Source: JAJFTV01 sp036825755 (lineage in GTDB: Bacteria; Chloroflexota; Anaerolineae; Anaerolineales; Anaerolineaceae). From it: DNA of 64,000 nucleotides. The notes beneath the pieces are model-generated. The model was not told the origin of the DNA and ran no database searches. It saw only the letters and a program-made list of their open reading frames with translations. Position numbers and translations under genes: made by a program. The DNA lies in NCBI GenBank assembly GCA_036825755.1, contig DAISXR010000005.1, positions 1 to 64,000 of the forward strand. Reading direction: 5' to 3'. Below are positions 63,349 through 64,000 of the stretch, one piece after another; position 1 is the first letter of the stretch, and every line of letters starts with the position of its first letter.

Positions 63349-64000
63349 ATGAAAAAGTGCCTATTTTCAGTTTTTGCAGGCCTGCTGGTAATCTCAATTA
63401 TTTTCACCGCCTGCACCCCCACAGAAACACCGGTTCAGGAAACCGCTGTTGAAGAAGCAACAGATGTACCAGCTCAAGCTGTAGAAGCTACAGAAGCACC
63501 TGTGATTGAAGAAGCTGTGGCAACTGAAGTTCCTGAAGAAACGCCGCCAGCAGAAGAGATTGCTAAAGGGGGCTCATATCATCGGCAATTATCAGAAGAA
63601 CCGGATACTCTGGATCCACATAAAAGCTCGGCCGCTGCCTCTGCAGGTGTTTTAAGATTGATTGGCGATCCTTTAATTTACAAAGGATTAAACAATGATT
63701 ATTTACCTGGATTGGCAAAAGAGTGGAGCGTAAGTGATGATGGCCTGACATGGACATTCGTGTTACGTGATGATGTGACATTCCATGATGGAACGCCTTT
63801 TAATGCAGAAGCCATGGTGAAAACATTTGAGCGTGCCATTGCACCTGAAACCGCGTCACCTATTGCTGGGTCGCTGTTAGGGGAAGTGGAAAAATTTGAG
63901 ATCATTGATGACTACACATTTAGCATCACACTTAAGGTGCCAAATGCTGATTTTGAAGAAAATTTAACCGATGCCGGACGTTTGCTTCCACTTAGTCCAA
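63349..64000 (+). CDS. Family 5 solute-binding lipoprotein, partial
   Basis: The gene runs off the window; 217 residues are visible. It begins MKKCLFSVFAGLLVISIIFT and AC, a lipoprotein signal with Cys at about residue 22. A long Glu/Thr/Pro/Val spacer (about 23-75) follows. The mature domain opens LSEEPDTLDPHKSSAAASAG, GLAKEWSVSDDGLTWTFVLR and DDVTFHDGTPFNAEAMVKTF, the marks of peptide/nickel/oligosaccharide binding proteins (SBP_bac_5). AGGAGA precedes ATG 63349. Codon use is more A/T-rich than in the genes upstream. Permease and ATPase genes are expected beyond the edge. Confidence 0.92.
   Translation, partial: MKKCLFSVFAGLLVISIIFTACTPTETPVQETAVEEATDVPAQAVEATEAPVIEEAVATEVPEETPPAEEIAKGGSYHRQLSEEPDTLDPHKSSAAASAGVLRLIGDPLIYKGLNNDYLPGLAKEWSVSDDGLTWTFVLRDDVTFHDGTPFNAEAMVKTFERAIAPETASPIAGSLLGEVEKFEIIDDYTFSITLKVPNADFEENLTDAGRLLPLSP

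Overview
The window is about 64 kb of a high-GC bacterial draft assembly. Five runs of exactly 100 N (7193, 33087, 46678, 50087, 59911) mark scaffold joins. The gene content points to the Chloroflexota, most likely class Anaerolineae. The clues are surface lipoproteins with Thr/Pro (TPTPT) linkers, a fused GlyRS, dnaG next to a vegetative sigma factor, a complete 14-gene complex I operon, a sortase with an LPDTG protein, and a MutL-like/DUF6754 cluster that I recall from Anaerolineae. This is inference from reading, not from a search. No CRISPR array, rRNA, prophage or transposase was seen. The one tRNA is tRNA-Gln(TTG).

Layout. (1) 13-7121, plus strand: tRNA-Gln, then glmU, a CBS/CorC membrane protein, cdd, recO and fused glyQS (cell wall precursor, pyrimidine salvage, repair, translation). 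(2) 7293-8747, minus: a propeller-type lipoprotein. (3) 8979-12651, plus: dnaG and a sigma-70 factor. (4) 12770-27138, plus: nuoA to nuoN in canonical order, with a promoter in front and a terminator behind. (5) 37210-27473, minus: an epimerase, mpg, then a tight run of bactofilin, CPBP-like protein, proS (gap inside), lipoprotein, DegT aminotransferase, PH-like membrane protein, DUF92 protein and an MFS transporter, closed by a terminator. (6) 37426-46612, plus: rubrerythrin, GNAT protein, dnaN, a structured non-coding stretch, an atypical PEP-synthase-like protein, YdcF-like protein, sortase, a small membrane protein and a PIG-L deacetylase. (7) 47587-46609, minus: a thioredoxin-CcdA fusion. 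(8) 47763-56218, plus: a tightly coupled run of unknown function with membrane proteins, a zinc-ribbon scaffold carrying repeated LPDWL-like motifs, an ASKHA ATPase of the glutamate-mutase MutL family, a hybrid-barrel protein split by one amber codon, and an LPDTG protein. (9) 59449-56215, minus: HAD protein, DUF389-like/SH3 membrane protein, phosphohexomutase. (10) 59562-63005, plus: an ArsR-like regulator with its operator, a PLDc_N protein, an ABC ATPase and a permease fused to a YhfC membrane-peptidase domain. (11) 63349 to the edge: the start of a family 5 solute-binding lipoprotein in AT-richer DNA.

Most noteworthy: the run at 47.8-56.2 kb as a candidate undescribed envelope machine; the YhfC-ABC permease fusion; and the gap at 59911, whose two flanks are the same 55 bases, so the gap is an assembly artefact and joining the flanks restores the reading frame.
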